This document shows positions 13,038 to 25,100 of a stretch of 64,000 nt of DNA, in pieces (the stretch's first letter is position 1; each line of letters opens with the position of its first letter). The stretch is from Membranipora membranacea (lineage: Eukaryota; Bryozoa; Gymnolaemata; Cheilostomatida; Membraniporidae): positions 4,223,001-4,287,000 of the forward strand of contig OU612066.1 in assembly GCA_914767715.1 (NCBI GenBank), written 5' to 3'. The notes under the pieces were generated by a model. It searched no databases, was not told the origin of the DNA, and worked only from the letters and a program-made list of their open reading frames with translations. Both the position numbers and the translations under genes were made by a program.

Positions 13038-13508
13038 AACAGCTGTAGCCTTTCGTCGTCTTTCAGTATCTAGGGTTGCCTCTATTTTACCAGAGCAAGT
13101 ATTTTTTCATATTAACATTTGTTTGTTGTGATGTAATTTTTACGTTTGGCTGAGCTATCTACCCTGACTGCATTATGTGATTTTGACAACTGCTCCATTC
13201 ACTATCTGGGCCTCCCTCAGTCATTGTCATTCATTCAACATAATGATATGTTGTGCTTTCCCGAAATCATATTTTTATTTCACTTTGGTGGTTTCAAAGG
13301 ATTGTATTATACATGTTTGTTCTATAGAACTTAGATCTGTGTTCTTATCTGTATTTTGCTTGAACAAGGGGGAGATAATATCAGAATGAATTTACTAATG
13401 GCACACACTGATTTTTTTTTCAATTAGCAGATCACATGCTTACTTTATTGGATGGAATATAAGTAAAATAACATCAGGAGATAATTATCGAACAACATAA
13501 AAAATATA

Positions 13509-13514
13509 AATAAA
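13509..13514 (+). terminator. Candidate DLAT polyadenylation signal
   Basis: AATAAA lies about 470 bp after the DLAT stop. A second AATAAA at 13726-13731 would make the DLAT and ARL3 3' ends nearly meet. Confidence 0.4.
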
Positions 13515-13756
13515 GCTTATATAGATTTCGAGATTGGTTTATCGTGGCCGTCATGACGTCTCACCAGATACACGTAGGGACGGATATTTGAGATTGTGCT
13601 ACTAGGTAATACTACCACAGTTACTGAGGGATGCAGCTTTGCATAAACCCATAAAGTGATTGCTGACTTGTGTTACTCACGTAACACTCTGTGTCTCTAA
13701 AATTAAATTTGTTTCAAGCTAAGAAAATAAAGGAGGGAGCTGAGGGGTTTCGTAGT

Positions 13757-13762
13757 TTTATT
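13757..13762 (-). terminator. Candidate ARL3 polyadenylation signal
   Basis: AATAAA on the minus strand lies 26 bp past the ARL3 stop codon at 13790-13788. The two convergent genes, DLAT and ARL3, have only 750 bp between their stop codons. Confidence 0.45.
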
Positions 13763-13787
13763 TGGTCATCTTGATTGCTGATGGTCC

Positions 13788-16700
13788 TCACTTCTTCTTA
13801 CTGCTTACTTGTTTCATGGCCCACTTTACACCATCCTAGAGAAAAAAATGATTCGCAATGTGACAATAGATATAAGTCGGATCAAGAGAGGGTACATCGA
13901 TCCATCACACTCGCACTGTGAAGGTCACAGTCATATGTATACCCTACGCCATACACCAACTAAGATAGTTAGCCTGCACGTATTTCCTTGATTGTTTCAC
14001 AGGCTTGAGAATCCCTGTAAAGGGTTTGGGGTAACTAGAAATTCAAATTATTTTTGGTTTTCCTTGGGATCAATCCAACTCCAACTACAAAGTATATGTT
14101 GGGATAGTTATGGAATTGGAATAATTTTGTATTTTATATACAATCATCAGCATGATAAAACCTACCTCTACACCTTCACCAGTCATAGCTACACATCCCT
14201 GTATGTGCCACTGTCTGTCCCTGATATTAGTTAGCTCTAGTGTCTGTGCTATCTCACTAGCTGGGGCGGCGCTCACTAAATCCTGCTTATTAGCGAATAT
14301 CATTACAGGTACACCAGCTAACTTTTCTTCTTCTAATAATTCACTCAATTCCTGAAAAACGTCCAAGAGAATTTATTATCATGAAACCTAAATAGTCATA
14401 CATGAGTTCACAAACAATCCTAGCACATTTCCCAAAACAATGAAGTTTGTCGTATTGCTATGGTAAAACTATGCAGTGTTGTTAGAAGATCCCCCGATTT
14501 ATGTACAATACTTGCAAGGAGAAACACTGACCAATAAATGTGAAGGTTAAAAAACAATGACAATAGTTTTCTGGTTATATCATAGTCTATAGACACTCAT
14601 ATAGATTATCTATGGTTATTATTGTATTTGTAATGGCGAGGAGAATTAATGTCGAGTGCTTACCAAACCTGTCTCTTCAAATCTTTTCCTGTCAGCGCTG
14701 TCGATTACATACAACTGTGAAGAGAAATAATATAATGATACAGTTACATCATGAAAGGATGGTATACAAGTATGAATTAATGTAAGTCAAGGAACAGTGA
14801 ACCGAAGCTGAAGCATGGAAAGGAAGTTAGGGTCTGGAAAACAAATTGTATGTAGTCAGATCTCAATGTTTGTTTTCATAGGAACTTCATTATTTAGGTT
14901 CACAAATGACTGATCAATTAATCAATTTTCTTCAAGGGCTTTTGATTTTTAAGTACAGAGATCAGCAATTATTAGTTTGAAAACTCAGGTTCAGGAGCAA
15001 AAACTCCCAGATTTACTTTATGTCACATTATGAACAAACGGAAAATTTTCCTAGTTACTGGCATTGGATTGTTACCTAATCTTATAGTCAGACTGGTAGT
15101 TGTTAGTTGTTGTTACAAAATTTCACTGGTCTTCTATTTAAAAACAAAGAATGGTTGTAATAAACCGATATATAATAAGCATCGATATGGAAAAACTAAT
15201 TTTGTAATTTGTGCTGCCACGTAGAAATCTGGCTTTGGGTATTTGTGTAGATTCGGTTTCCGATGGTGACTTAGTTTAGTTTTGACTCTACGACGCATCA
15301 AGGAGTTGGAAGTTCTAACTGCAACTTCCATCTTCTTGGACTTTTTGTTGCGACCCGAATATTATTACTGATATTAATCATCTACTTGTTCAGATTCAGA
15401 AACTGATTACTCACCAAAACATCTGTACGATCAAAGTAGTTTTTCCAGTAAGGTCTTATTCCTCGCTGTCCACCGATATCCCATACATTCAACTTAAAAC
15501 CCGATGTGTTCACACTTTTTATGTTGAAGCCCTAAAACCAACAAAAGTATATTGAAGCTTATAAGAAAACATGTTCACAATTCAGTATTAATAGGGTACA
15601 CCATTCAGAAAATTATTCTATGCATAGCTGACGTTATATTACTGTGTGTTTAGTTCTGAATACCACAGAATCTTGAGGCAAACAATATGATTCGTCGCAA
15701 ATTTTGATCTTGGCTCGCCCAAGAAAACTGCATCTGTTTTCATGGGTCAAACTGAAACTTCAAAAACATCTGTAGCCGCGGACAGTATTTGAACCTGGAC
15801 ATCCTGATCTGCAGCCTTTGATGATAAGGTTTGAGCTCTGCGCGAACTGGAGAGGGGGGCATTTCTAAGAAAGCGAACAGCCCCGAAATTCGCTCAGCTT
15901 AATCTCATGTAATGCTAATAGTTAGCCACCAGGTAGAACATCACACATGCCATGGGCTCAATTATGTCAATTTATTTATGAGCACAATAATACGATGTAT
16001 ATTTGATTGTATTGTAAACTGGTAGAACCATAGACTTAATAATGAACCTAGACAGGACACTATATGGAGCATTAGCATTGAGGCCTTTAATTGTGGGCGG
16101 AAAAATGACATTGGAAGGTGTAAAAACAATGGTGCTATCATTCCTTTCCTGTCAAAAATCCAGGTTTTTTGTCGATAACTCGTTCAATTTTGATCGGATT
16201 TTGAGTTTGAAAATTACAGTAGGTTTAGCAGCTTATCCTGAAGTTTGATAGTAATTTTAGGCATATAAATGTTTTGAAGAAGAAATAGCATCACGTTGAT
16301 AACAAGATGCTGCTGATTGTAAAGCAATTTTCGAATTCAAAATCCGATCAAAATTGATCGAGTTACGAACAAAAAACCTGGATTATGGACAGTAAATCAA
16401 TGATAGCATCATTGCTTCTACACCTTCCAATGATGTTACGTCGCCCCACAATTAAGTGCCTCACTTCAGCTGTAGGGGAAGGCGGGGTACGTTGAGCCAG
16501 TTTTTACATATTTTATTGTAACATGCAGTTGAATTGTGCCAGATTAACAAATATTGGCACTGAAATTGGTCTTCATGTCTTCCATCAACATGAGTGAGGT
16601 CAGAAACCTATTGCAGCAAGAAAAAGAAATATTGCTGTTTCGGAAAAAATCGGGAAGCGGCTCAACGTGCCCCAAGCACGGGGCACGTTGAGCCGGGTCC

Positions 16701-19700
16701 GCATTTTGAATGGGGCACGTTGAGCCACTCTGTTATGGTCATCTCTTTGCTGGTGATAACTTTTTAATTCATTGCAACCACAAGAAATAAAGGAAAGGAA
16801 CCAAATTCATTGCAACAGCGCATTTTTTCACTCCAGTGAACTATAAAATATAATTCGCAACACAAATAAATCTCTTAAATTTTTGCGGTAGAGGAAAACT
16901 TGCACACGGCAAACTTGGTGATAAGTGAAGGGAAAAGTGAACTCAGAGTAATTGCTGACTTCATTAAAGAAACATCAATTGCAATGTTTTTGTTTTTGTG
17001 TATATATACTTCATATACACTTTCATCATATAACATTTATATACTGCGGAGCATGGCTCAACGTGCCCCAACGGGCATGGCTCAACGTGCCCCAACAGCC
17101 TGTTTTTCACTTTCAATTCGAGTTCAACAAAACCTCTCCATCAGAGATAAGTTTAGATTATGTGATTTTGAGACTAAATGTGTCATGGCATGACAAAATG
17201 CAATCTAAGTTGGAAATGGACTTTTCTGGTTTTTCAGTCCATCCTATAGTGTAAACTCTGCTGAGTTGAATGCAATTTATTTGAACTGCCTAGCTAGTAT
17301 AGTTTTCGAGATATCGGTATAATCGTAAGACACTACCCACAAACTCGTGATATACCGATTGTGAGAAAACGGCAAGTTAACAAAGACTTCACCTAAAATG
17401 GAACGACAAAGTTGTTTACGTTATTAAACACCTTGGATACGCTATGATCTTTTTTACATAGCTGAACAAACGGGTGACCCTTGGGTAATTCAAGCATGCC
17501 GATTCCTCTGAACACATTGATTAGATGCTCAGACCACAACATCACGTGGTAATTAGGGGCCAAAGTTCGTGGTAAGCGGCGCTTAAATTTCGAAATCTTC
17601 GATGTCACATGACAGATAACTAAGCGAGGTGCTGTATAAAATCTACTATATTGCTGGCAGGATAGCCAGATATCAATTGCATTTATTCCAAATGCAACAT
17701 TTCAATTAAAGATAAAGCGTCTAGTATGATAATATATAATATAATATATTTATTATTTTATTTATTTGTATGTTATATAATAGGTTTATTTCTTTCTGCC
17801 CCGCTTAGCTGGCTGCTTTGCTGGCTGCTTCCCCGATACCTTTCCTTTCTTCGCCTGCTGCTGATCTAAAATCATATTTTCATATATAATGTATTATCAA
17901 CATAATATAATATTATATATATTATAATTTATAATATATTATATAATATAAAATATATTATATTATTATTATGTATTATGTGTCCATCGAATGATTAAGT
18001 TAAAAAGCCGGTAACTGTATCAGTGTTGAATCGAACCTTGTAATTTCTGCAGAGCTGTTGGCTTCTGTACTGATGGGAGGGGACAAACTTCGTCCATAAA
18101 CCTCGAGTCACAGAACTCCCTGATTTCCTCATAGAGGTACCATTGGCGGCTTGGGTCTAGACCTGGCGGTGGAATCTCTTGTGGGTTACCTTCAGGGATA
18201 CACTCATAAACCCTATGAGTTGACTCTGGCCCATCAACAGTTTCTTTAGTGAGAACCGTACCTGCAAACAGATCATTGATAGGAATGTTATTCAGTCAAA
18301 ACAATACGCATTATCTTTATTCAACACGCATTCATCTCGCCTACTTGTAGGTGAAGGAGGAAAACGAAGCTGATGTTGCTTTTTGATAGGGGGCGACAAA
18401 TACTTGATTCTGTAAACAATGTTTTCAAAGACAAGTCAATGATAATCCGTCGCTATCACGCCTCCTCTCCTGACATTAGTTTCTATGCAATATAATAACA
18501 TACATAAGATAGCAACTCACGCTCATGTGTATAGTTGCAGCGTACTCTTCTTCTTTCCTTCTGATGCTTGCGCTTTTTGCTGACAGTCTCCTGTACACAC
18601 TGAATCATGACACTTACTTTCCCCATCACCATCATGTCAAGGGATTCTTTGCTCAGACTATGAGCAATAGCTCTTCCTGCATTTATCACCTCTACATCCA
18701 TCCTCCCAGCACACCCACAGACACAGCCTATCCTTTGAGCTAATGTTAGTTCTTCATTAAGAGGCTCAACTCCTTCATCATTGTCCCCATTCTCACACTG
18801 ATGATTGATTTCAGCCATCAGTGGTCCATCTTCTTCATTTACAATTGCAGGCTCACCTTGTTGCTCATTAACTTCTCTTTGGTTCTATTCAGGGTTTATG
18901 TTTACCTCAGCTGTGCCCATTTCACTATCAGAATCATCCTCATTCTCTATATCCAGAACTCTGTTACTCATGTCAAAATACTCCCTATCTATGTCAGCAA
19001 ACTCTGCTAAAACTTCATCTAAATCATCTGAATTCAGCATTTGAGACGCCATTTTTAAACAACAAGCATTGTGTGAATGTACTTTTTTTTATTTTAGTGC
19101 GGGTGGGTAGCGCGACGCCCGTCCTCTGATTGTTAAAAATGTCATAAGAAACTTAGGCTGTCAATAGTAACCATGGAAGGGTTGCTTTCAAACCTCTTTT
19201 GCTCATACTTGTAGTTATCTGATTGGCTCAAAAATACTCTAGAATGAAAGAGGAGGTTTTAATTGGTCAGAAATAACTTAAAAGTCAAAACATGAGCACA
19301 TGTCATTTTATAAGTAGTTCCACTTCAATGACTCATTATAACACTATAGTGAATGCGACTTAGATTGCATTTTGTTATGCCGTGACACAAATATGATGCT
19401 ATCACATAATAGAAGTTGCAACTTCTCAGTCACGCCTTGTTGGGAATAAATGACATTTCCGTCTATTGGCGCAGTATTTACTTTTAACGCTAAAAACGAT
19501 GAAAAACTAAATAATTATCTTCCCTTAGTAGCTATCTTTCTTTTTGTCTGCTCAAAAAGGGTGCCTTTGGTCACATGACCTCTGATGGAGGGGAAAACTC
19601 AAAACATAAAATGGTATTTGAAATAAGTGGGGTGGATCAACGTGCCCCATGGCTCAACGTGCCCCGCCTTCCCCTATATGGTGTCCTGTCTAGGTTTATT

Positions 19701-20606
19701 AAGTTTATGGGTAGAACCTATTTTTATGGACTGTGTACTCCAAACAAAGTGTACGTACAACATTGTTCAAATCACTAAACATGATCAAAGATACGATTTT
19801 AACTACAATTCCAATGGCATATTAATGTCTTAGCCCCAGACAAACCTGTGTTGGTGTTATATGGCTGACATCTTCCGAGGCTAAAGACTTTAACAGTGTA
19901 GTTTTCCCTGCATTGTCCAAGCCTAACAACAATATCCTAAGTTCTTTATCAGGTGTAGCTTTGAGCTTCCGCAACAACGACAACAGACCCTGCAATGATA
20001 TTGTGGTCCTTCATAAAATTATGTACACAGGCAAAGATGATTACATAAAGCAAGAAAAGAATTTGGTCAATCAATGAGTTCATCGCTGGTACAGCCTACC
20101 TCCAAGTAACAGATCTTGACAAAGGTGACAGGGACATGCAAAATCTTTAGCAGGCTATAGCAGGTGCCTTGTGACAGTGGCGGAACCGGTTGTATAGCAA
20201 CCATGTTCAAGTGAGTTTCCTCTCACCCTAGTTAAGGAGACCTAAACTTTTTTTCAACTTAGACATGGATGAGTTGTAGTACCCCTTGGTGAACCAATGA
20301 AATTTATTGGCAATCATTCATTCATTGGGCCATAATAAGGACCATATTATTATAGATATCATATATCATTCATACCCATGATAAACCACTACTTTCATTT
20401 GGACTAAAAAGACAAGGAAGACAACAACACAATCAACACTCATCTCACCCACATATATATATAAATATATATAGACTATTTAATTTTTGTAAGGAGTTTG
20501 TCATTGATTGATGATGATTGATTTCAATAACTTATATCTAAAATAATAATAATATATCAAACATATTTGATGGTACTCTAAACCATCAATATATAATGCT
20601 TACCAT
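13788..20606 (-). CDS. ARL3: ADP-ribosylation factor-like GTPase 3
   Basis: Six exons (minus): 20606-20604, 19989-19846, 15531-15415, 14714-14664, 14351-14166 and 13835-13788, total 182 aa, the same length as vertebrate ARL3. ARL3 is the small GTPase that releases lipidated cargo from UNC119 and PDE6D carriers in cilia. Visible motifs are the P-loop GLDNAGKT, switch II WDIGGQ, the guanine-specificity NKQD, and the C-terminus ending in SSKKK; the start [10 protein letters not shown] matches the ARL3 amphipathic N-terminus. The first coding exon holds only the ATG, followed at once by a consensus donor (ATG|GTAAGC), and the next exon starts with GGT. This start is the least certain junction. 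Intron 2 (15532-19845) is enlarged by a nested transposon. An Arg-to-Gly change follows the WDIGGQR motif (QRGIRPYW, against QRKIRPYW in vertebrates). Confidence 0.95.
15730..15870 (-). repeat. Possible tRNA-derived SINE remnant
   Basis: On the minus strand a box-A-like GCGCAGAGCTC is followed about 40 bases later by a box-B-like GGTTCAAAT. The spacing resembles a tRNA-derived SINE head. No poly(A) tail or target duplication was defined, so this is only a resemblance. Confidence 0.25.
16484..16726. repeat. Left cluster of the 15-bp GGGGCACGTTGAGCC motif
   Basis: Copies lie at 16484-16498 (C to T variant, in the terminal repeat), 16659-16673 (inverted), 16680-16694 and 16712-16726. Two more inverted copies lie at 17055-17069 and 17079-17093. 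They look like transposase binding sites because they also lie inside both terminal repeats. Confidence 0.75.
17700..17975. repeat. Low-complexity AT-rich tracts inside the transposon
   Basis: Stretches of TATAATATAATATAT type surround the last exon of the transposon gene (17715-17780 and 17880-17975). Their composition would make them unstable or recombination-prone. Confidence 0.55.
17786..19052 (-). pseudogene. Transposon-encoded cysteine-rich basic protein, one in-frame amber stop
   Basis: Three exons join in phase: 19052-18521, 18261-18037 and 17865-17786 (278 codons before the final TAA). The N-terminal part is acidic ([14 protein letters not shown]). The middle has a cysteine cluster [12 protein letters not shown], then a helical stretch and the basic run [16 protein letters not shown]. 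The second exon has [20 protein letters not shown]; the tail [14 protein letters not shown] looks like a nuclear localisation signal. A TAG at 18887-18885 (codon 56) interrupts the first exon, with the same frame open on both sides, so this copy is probably dead or needs readthrough. The spacing of Cys and aromatic residues reminds me of uncharacterised transposon proteins of aquatic invertebrates, but I cannot name a family. No catalytic DDE triad is visible. Confidence 0.6.
19634..19665. repeat. Right cluster of the 15-bp transposon motif
   Basis: Two copies in inverted orientation relative to the left end lie at 19634-19648 (one mismatch) and 19651-19665, the second inside the terminal repeat. 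Spacing is 17 bp start to start. Confidence 0.75.
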
Positions 20607-22108
20607 TCTGTTTGTGTGTAATATCTTTCAGTTACTCAAAGAACACAGAAACTACAGGATTTGATCAACAAGGCTTAGTTTTGGACAGAGCAGTGAGTAT
20701 TCTTGAATAGTTTGCTGTAGAGACTCTAGGTGACGTCACATCCTTCACGCAGAGTCTCATATAGCTTGTGCTCATCAGTATTTAAATGTTCATCAGTCAA
20801 TGTGATATATATTTCCAATTCAATTTGTATTCAAATGGAGCTCGAGCTAAAATAGTTTTCTTAATGAAAGTTTTCCTTTAGGGTTTCTAAAAGGTTAAAT
20901 ATTTCATATTGGATTTTACCAAGATGGTTTGACACAACTGTATTTTAGTTATTATGAGGTTTGTTGTAGCAAGGAGTTGGTTGTAGTTGCCAGGTTTGCA
21001 AGAAATTAAGAAAGATAGATGTAAATATAAATTGGATCTCATACAAGCACTGGCAACTGCATGACTCAATACACCACTATATTGAAATTGTTGATGTATA
21101 ATAGGCGAGAATAGAGGGGCCAAGAACAGCCTGCCCAGGCTAGGGTGAGGACTCATATATCACGTGAGTGAGATAATATGAACGTAACCTTCCCAAGTTC
21201 CTACATATATGCATATGTGTTTGTAAGAATGATTAAGTAAAGTAAGCTTTCAATAAAAAAACAAGGGATCCAAAACACTCAGTTCTTGATTAAGTTCCAT
21301 GAGCCGACTTCCTTTTGCCGAATAATTATGCTCATTGAAGGTTACCTCATGCAAAATCTTAAGGCTATTATCTATAACAGTGGCCATACCTGATAATTGA
21401 TAAAAATATAAATAAGGGCTCACCCTTCAGTTAAGTGAGAAACCATCATATCTTATACACTAAAACAAAAACTAACATATTCAAGTATGTACGGGTAATG
21501 TATTGAAGAGGGTAAAAATATAATAAATTTTGTTTATAGCCGAAAACTATTATAGCCAAGATCGTCAACAACAAACATGTCAATTATAGCTAAAAAAAAA
21601 TAGCTCGTAACAAACCGTTCCACATACATAACAAGTGTTAAAATGTTAAACAACACTTCAAATCAACCAATGGCATTGAAAAGCTTTCTAGATACAGTAA
21701 TTTGACAATACAGTGAGGGCACCATAATGATTTGGCAAAAGTTTACAAAATACTGCCCGCTGTAAAAAAATAATTCATATACGAATGTACCAACCACTTG
21801 TTTAGCATGCATCTCAATTATACAGAGGTATGCAAAAATCTAAAATGAATATTATGCAATGATGTGCTTCAAGTTATAGAGAGGTTATAAACATTAAGAA
21901 GGTTTTAATTCCAAGTGATAAAATTATTGAGCTTTTCATTAAACAAGGTATGTAGGCACTTACATACATTAATATTACACAACAGCAAAGATGCTGCGCG
22001 TCAAACAACCTGTACAATTTAAAAACTTATATTACGCATGCACCTAATGGATGGCAAATTTCTCTTGTATGGACACATGTGGTTATATTATGCTGACACT
22101 GTAATCGT
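20607..22108. other. Intergenic, ARL3 5' side to CTNS 3' side
   Basis: No gene is seen. The left end holds the ARL3 5' UTR and promoter; the right end would hold the CTNS 3' UTR. A clear AATAAA for CTNS close to its stop was not found. Confidence 0.45.
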
Positions 22109-25100
22109 TCAGGTAGACTCTTCCATCCTTGTGTAACGAGAGTTTGGTTGTTTGTTTCTATAGAGACAATAATGTTGAGATATGAAGATGATGTCAAACA
22201 GGATAGACAGTGCGCCAAGCCAGAACTTCACTGGGTTCAAAAATATTGACGCCCAATCATCTATAACAAAACGGAAAGTTATAATACATACAATAGATTA
22301 TGACACGTTTGTTTCACACAGTAAGTTGGTTGCACCAATAACCATGCATACTGACTTGATGGGAACAGGGAGGATGGGAGATGTATACCTAGTCTACGCA
22401 CTGTGCAGGATTTGCTTGGATTTTTCCTCTCATTACTTCTACATTAATCTTACTTCATATAGCCTAGGGTCCGATAATACACATTGTATGACCTTTTGTC
22501 AATGTCATGAATGACCGCCCTTATTCAAAATGAAAGAAATTCTGGCTGACATTTTCTTCACTACTTGGCAGTGAATATCTCTGCTCATGGGTATTTCCCA
22601 AACATGAGGCTACTTTTCCCAGAGTCTGACTGGAATACTCTCATACCTGGAGCAATATAGTAGGTGGCATGAATAGAAATCAATAGATATTGCAGTTTTA
22701 GTGCTCCCCTTGATTAACTTATAACACTCAAGAGCAGACAACTCCAGCGAAATCCTGCATTGTTCTCAGACTTTTTCCCCTCCGGGGGGCCGTCGGACAG
22801 GGGGCAAAGTCTGGGGGGCTCAGACTAATGTATACCATAAATTCTTGATCGTTTGAAGTTGTGCTCTTGTTAAAAATGAGCGGACAACTCAAAATACTTA
22901 TAGGGGCATACCCTGTAAGTTACCATTTTCTAATCAACACATGTTGATATTTCGCTAACAGTAGATACTATATAGAGAGTATTGCGGCAATACTTTCTCA
23001 CATTCAAGAATATATGTATCTAATTAATTGTGCAAAGTATTTCACTCAGTCATCCCGCTTTGATGACCACCAAATTACCATATGAAATTTATGATCTTTC
23101 CGATACAATCAAGTTTGATATACAATATATGTCAACAAGTTTCTCTAAATGCGACTAGGAAAAGTCATAGAGTTCGATCAAGTAACATGGCATATGACCA
23201 TTCATTGATTGATTGTGCACATGCCTAGATAGGCAATCTACTGGTGGGAACTCGGATAATGTTCAAGGTTGATTATCTGGGTTACACTTGATGAGTGTTA
23301 TCAAAATGGTACACAGATTAAGGAAGATAGTTGAAGATGCAATACTCATACTAGGCAATATTTCATGACTAAGAACTTGAAACTTACTGAAGTTATATGC
23401 CAGGATAAACATCTGGATGATACTACCAGAGCCACCTGTGAAGTCAAGCAGCACGTTTCCGATACTCCAACCAACTGTGCTTTTACGGCGGAAATTCATC
23501 CATGCCTGAAATATTAATTAAACTGCTTTTACGCGCTTGAAACACAGATAACAGCTTTATAATTTGCTTGACTAGGCTTCCTCACCAAGGTACAAAAAAA
23601 TACATATTATTATGATAGACTTGGCACTCTAATTTCAAACAAATTTTTTATCAAGTATGATTCTGTTCCTACTCAGATTGTAATGCATGCAAAGTGGAAT
23701 TTCAAAAGACAAAGGGTATCAATACTAAAACTGATAGCTCAAGGATGTGAGGCTCAATGGGCTGCCGGTGAGATTGTGGGGCATTCCATTGCCATCCACT
23801 CCTCTTCTCCGGATTTGCATCAATCTTGTGTCACAATCTCACTTTCAGCTATCCGTCAAGCACAAATGACTGATCATATGATAGATAAGGTTGCTCACAT
23901 GCAGTGGGATTACAGACAGTGATAAGATCGTAATCAGTAGAGCCAGCTAACTAATATCCACTCACCTGGGGAATGTACTTGACGATTGTAATTGCTAGCT
24001 TTACATATGATAACGCTTGGACCATGCCAAGCCAGTTAAATGTTACCGCAGGAATGGATGCTAGTACTATGACTATTACTACAGTGGTAGAACAAGCCAG
24101 TAAGATCACTTTGGCAACCATTGATACAGATTGACCACCTCTCTACAAACACATTTAAGAATGGAATTATCAAAAATGATCATTATTCACAGCACATCAG
24201 TCAAACAGTAACCTGCCACATAAATGGTAGTCATAATTATGTGACTTACATTGTCATAGACTTGTCAAGACCTGGTACACACTGAGTATAAATAGACAGT
24301 TTTCTGAGATCTGATTTAGGCCTCAGTCTGGAGTTGTCCTTTCTCCAGTTTGGTACTTTTAACCCCCGCCGCATAGGAAAAACGTGCTGAAAAGAGAGTT
24401 ATCTTGATAACTGGTTATAATAGGATAACAACTATTTTTGATTCAGAATCTGCAGCATTGAAAACTCATATGTACATAGTTTGGGAAATCATTTTAGTAT
24501 TTGGATAGTCAATTATAGCATTTTCTGCCTGTTTTGCGGACAATTTGGCAGAATTTTTCATGAGTTTTGTCACTAAAATTAAGATTTATTTATCAACATT
24601 CAAGCCTCCAATGATTCGGAAATCGTGTCTCACAGGGTTTTCAATGGTGCAGACTCTGAATCAAAAATCATTTTTATCCTAGCATAAGCGGTTTTCAAGA
24701 TAACCCTCTTTCAGCAGGTTTTTCCTATGCGGCGTGGGTTAAAAGTGCCAAACTGGAGAGAGAAAAACTCCGAATTAAGGCATAAATAAGAGCTCAGAAA
24801 ACTGTCTATTGTGAAAATTTGACGCAAAGGTCAGCAAGACAATTTTACAAACACTGGAGTGGATGCAAATTGTTTACCACAATTTACGTCCTACCCAATT
24901 ACCCATAGCCACAGTATATACAGGACAGATGATTAGCATACCTCATATATTAACACTTGTACTATAGTAACTATAGTCAGCACAGCAGCATGTATGGCAA
25001 ACACCACATCGTTAATCTCAACTGGTGTGATGTCATGAGGGTGATCTGCTTTGAACTCATCCTAAAAACAAGAGGAAACACATATACATATTAGAACAAC

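Larger units (their letters stand above)
16475..19674 (-). mobile_element. 3,200-bp DNA transposon with TA target duplication inserted in the MITE
   Basis: The ends are near-perfect 25-bp inverted repeats (16475-16499 and 19650-19674), starting GGGGAAGGCGGGG and continuing ACGTTGAGCC, with one T/C difference. TA flanks both sides (16473-16474 and 19675-19676). The interior holds eight copies of a 15-bp motif and a three-exon minus-strand gene at 17786-19052. TA duplication suggests Tc1/mariner/pogo-like or another TA-targeting superfamily. I found no recognisable DDE transposase, so superfamily is open and the copy may be non-autonomous. It sits in ARL3 intron 2. Confidence 0.85.
16021..19717. 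mobile_element. Foldback MITE with 8-bp target duplication, split by a later transposon
   Basis: The sequence GGTAGAAC occurs at 16021-16028 and again at 19710-19717 as a perfect 8-bp direct repeat. Inside it lie inverted arms: the left arm starts at 16029 (CATAGACTTAATAA) and the right arm ends at 19709 (TTATTAAGTTTATG). The arms continue inward through CCTAGACAGGACAC and TTTAATTGTGGG. Removing the 3.2-kb element at 16475-19674 with one TA restores a right arm that aligns with the left arm base for base in length around the break. The MITE alone is about 480 bp. The 8-bp duplication fits the hAT superfamily; that assignment rests on duplication length. Confidence 0.8.
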
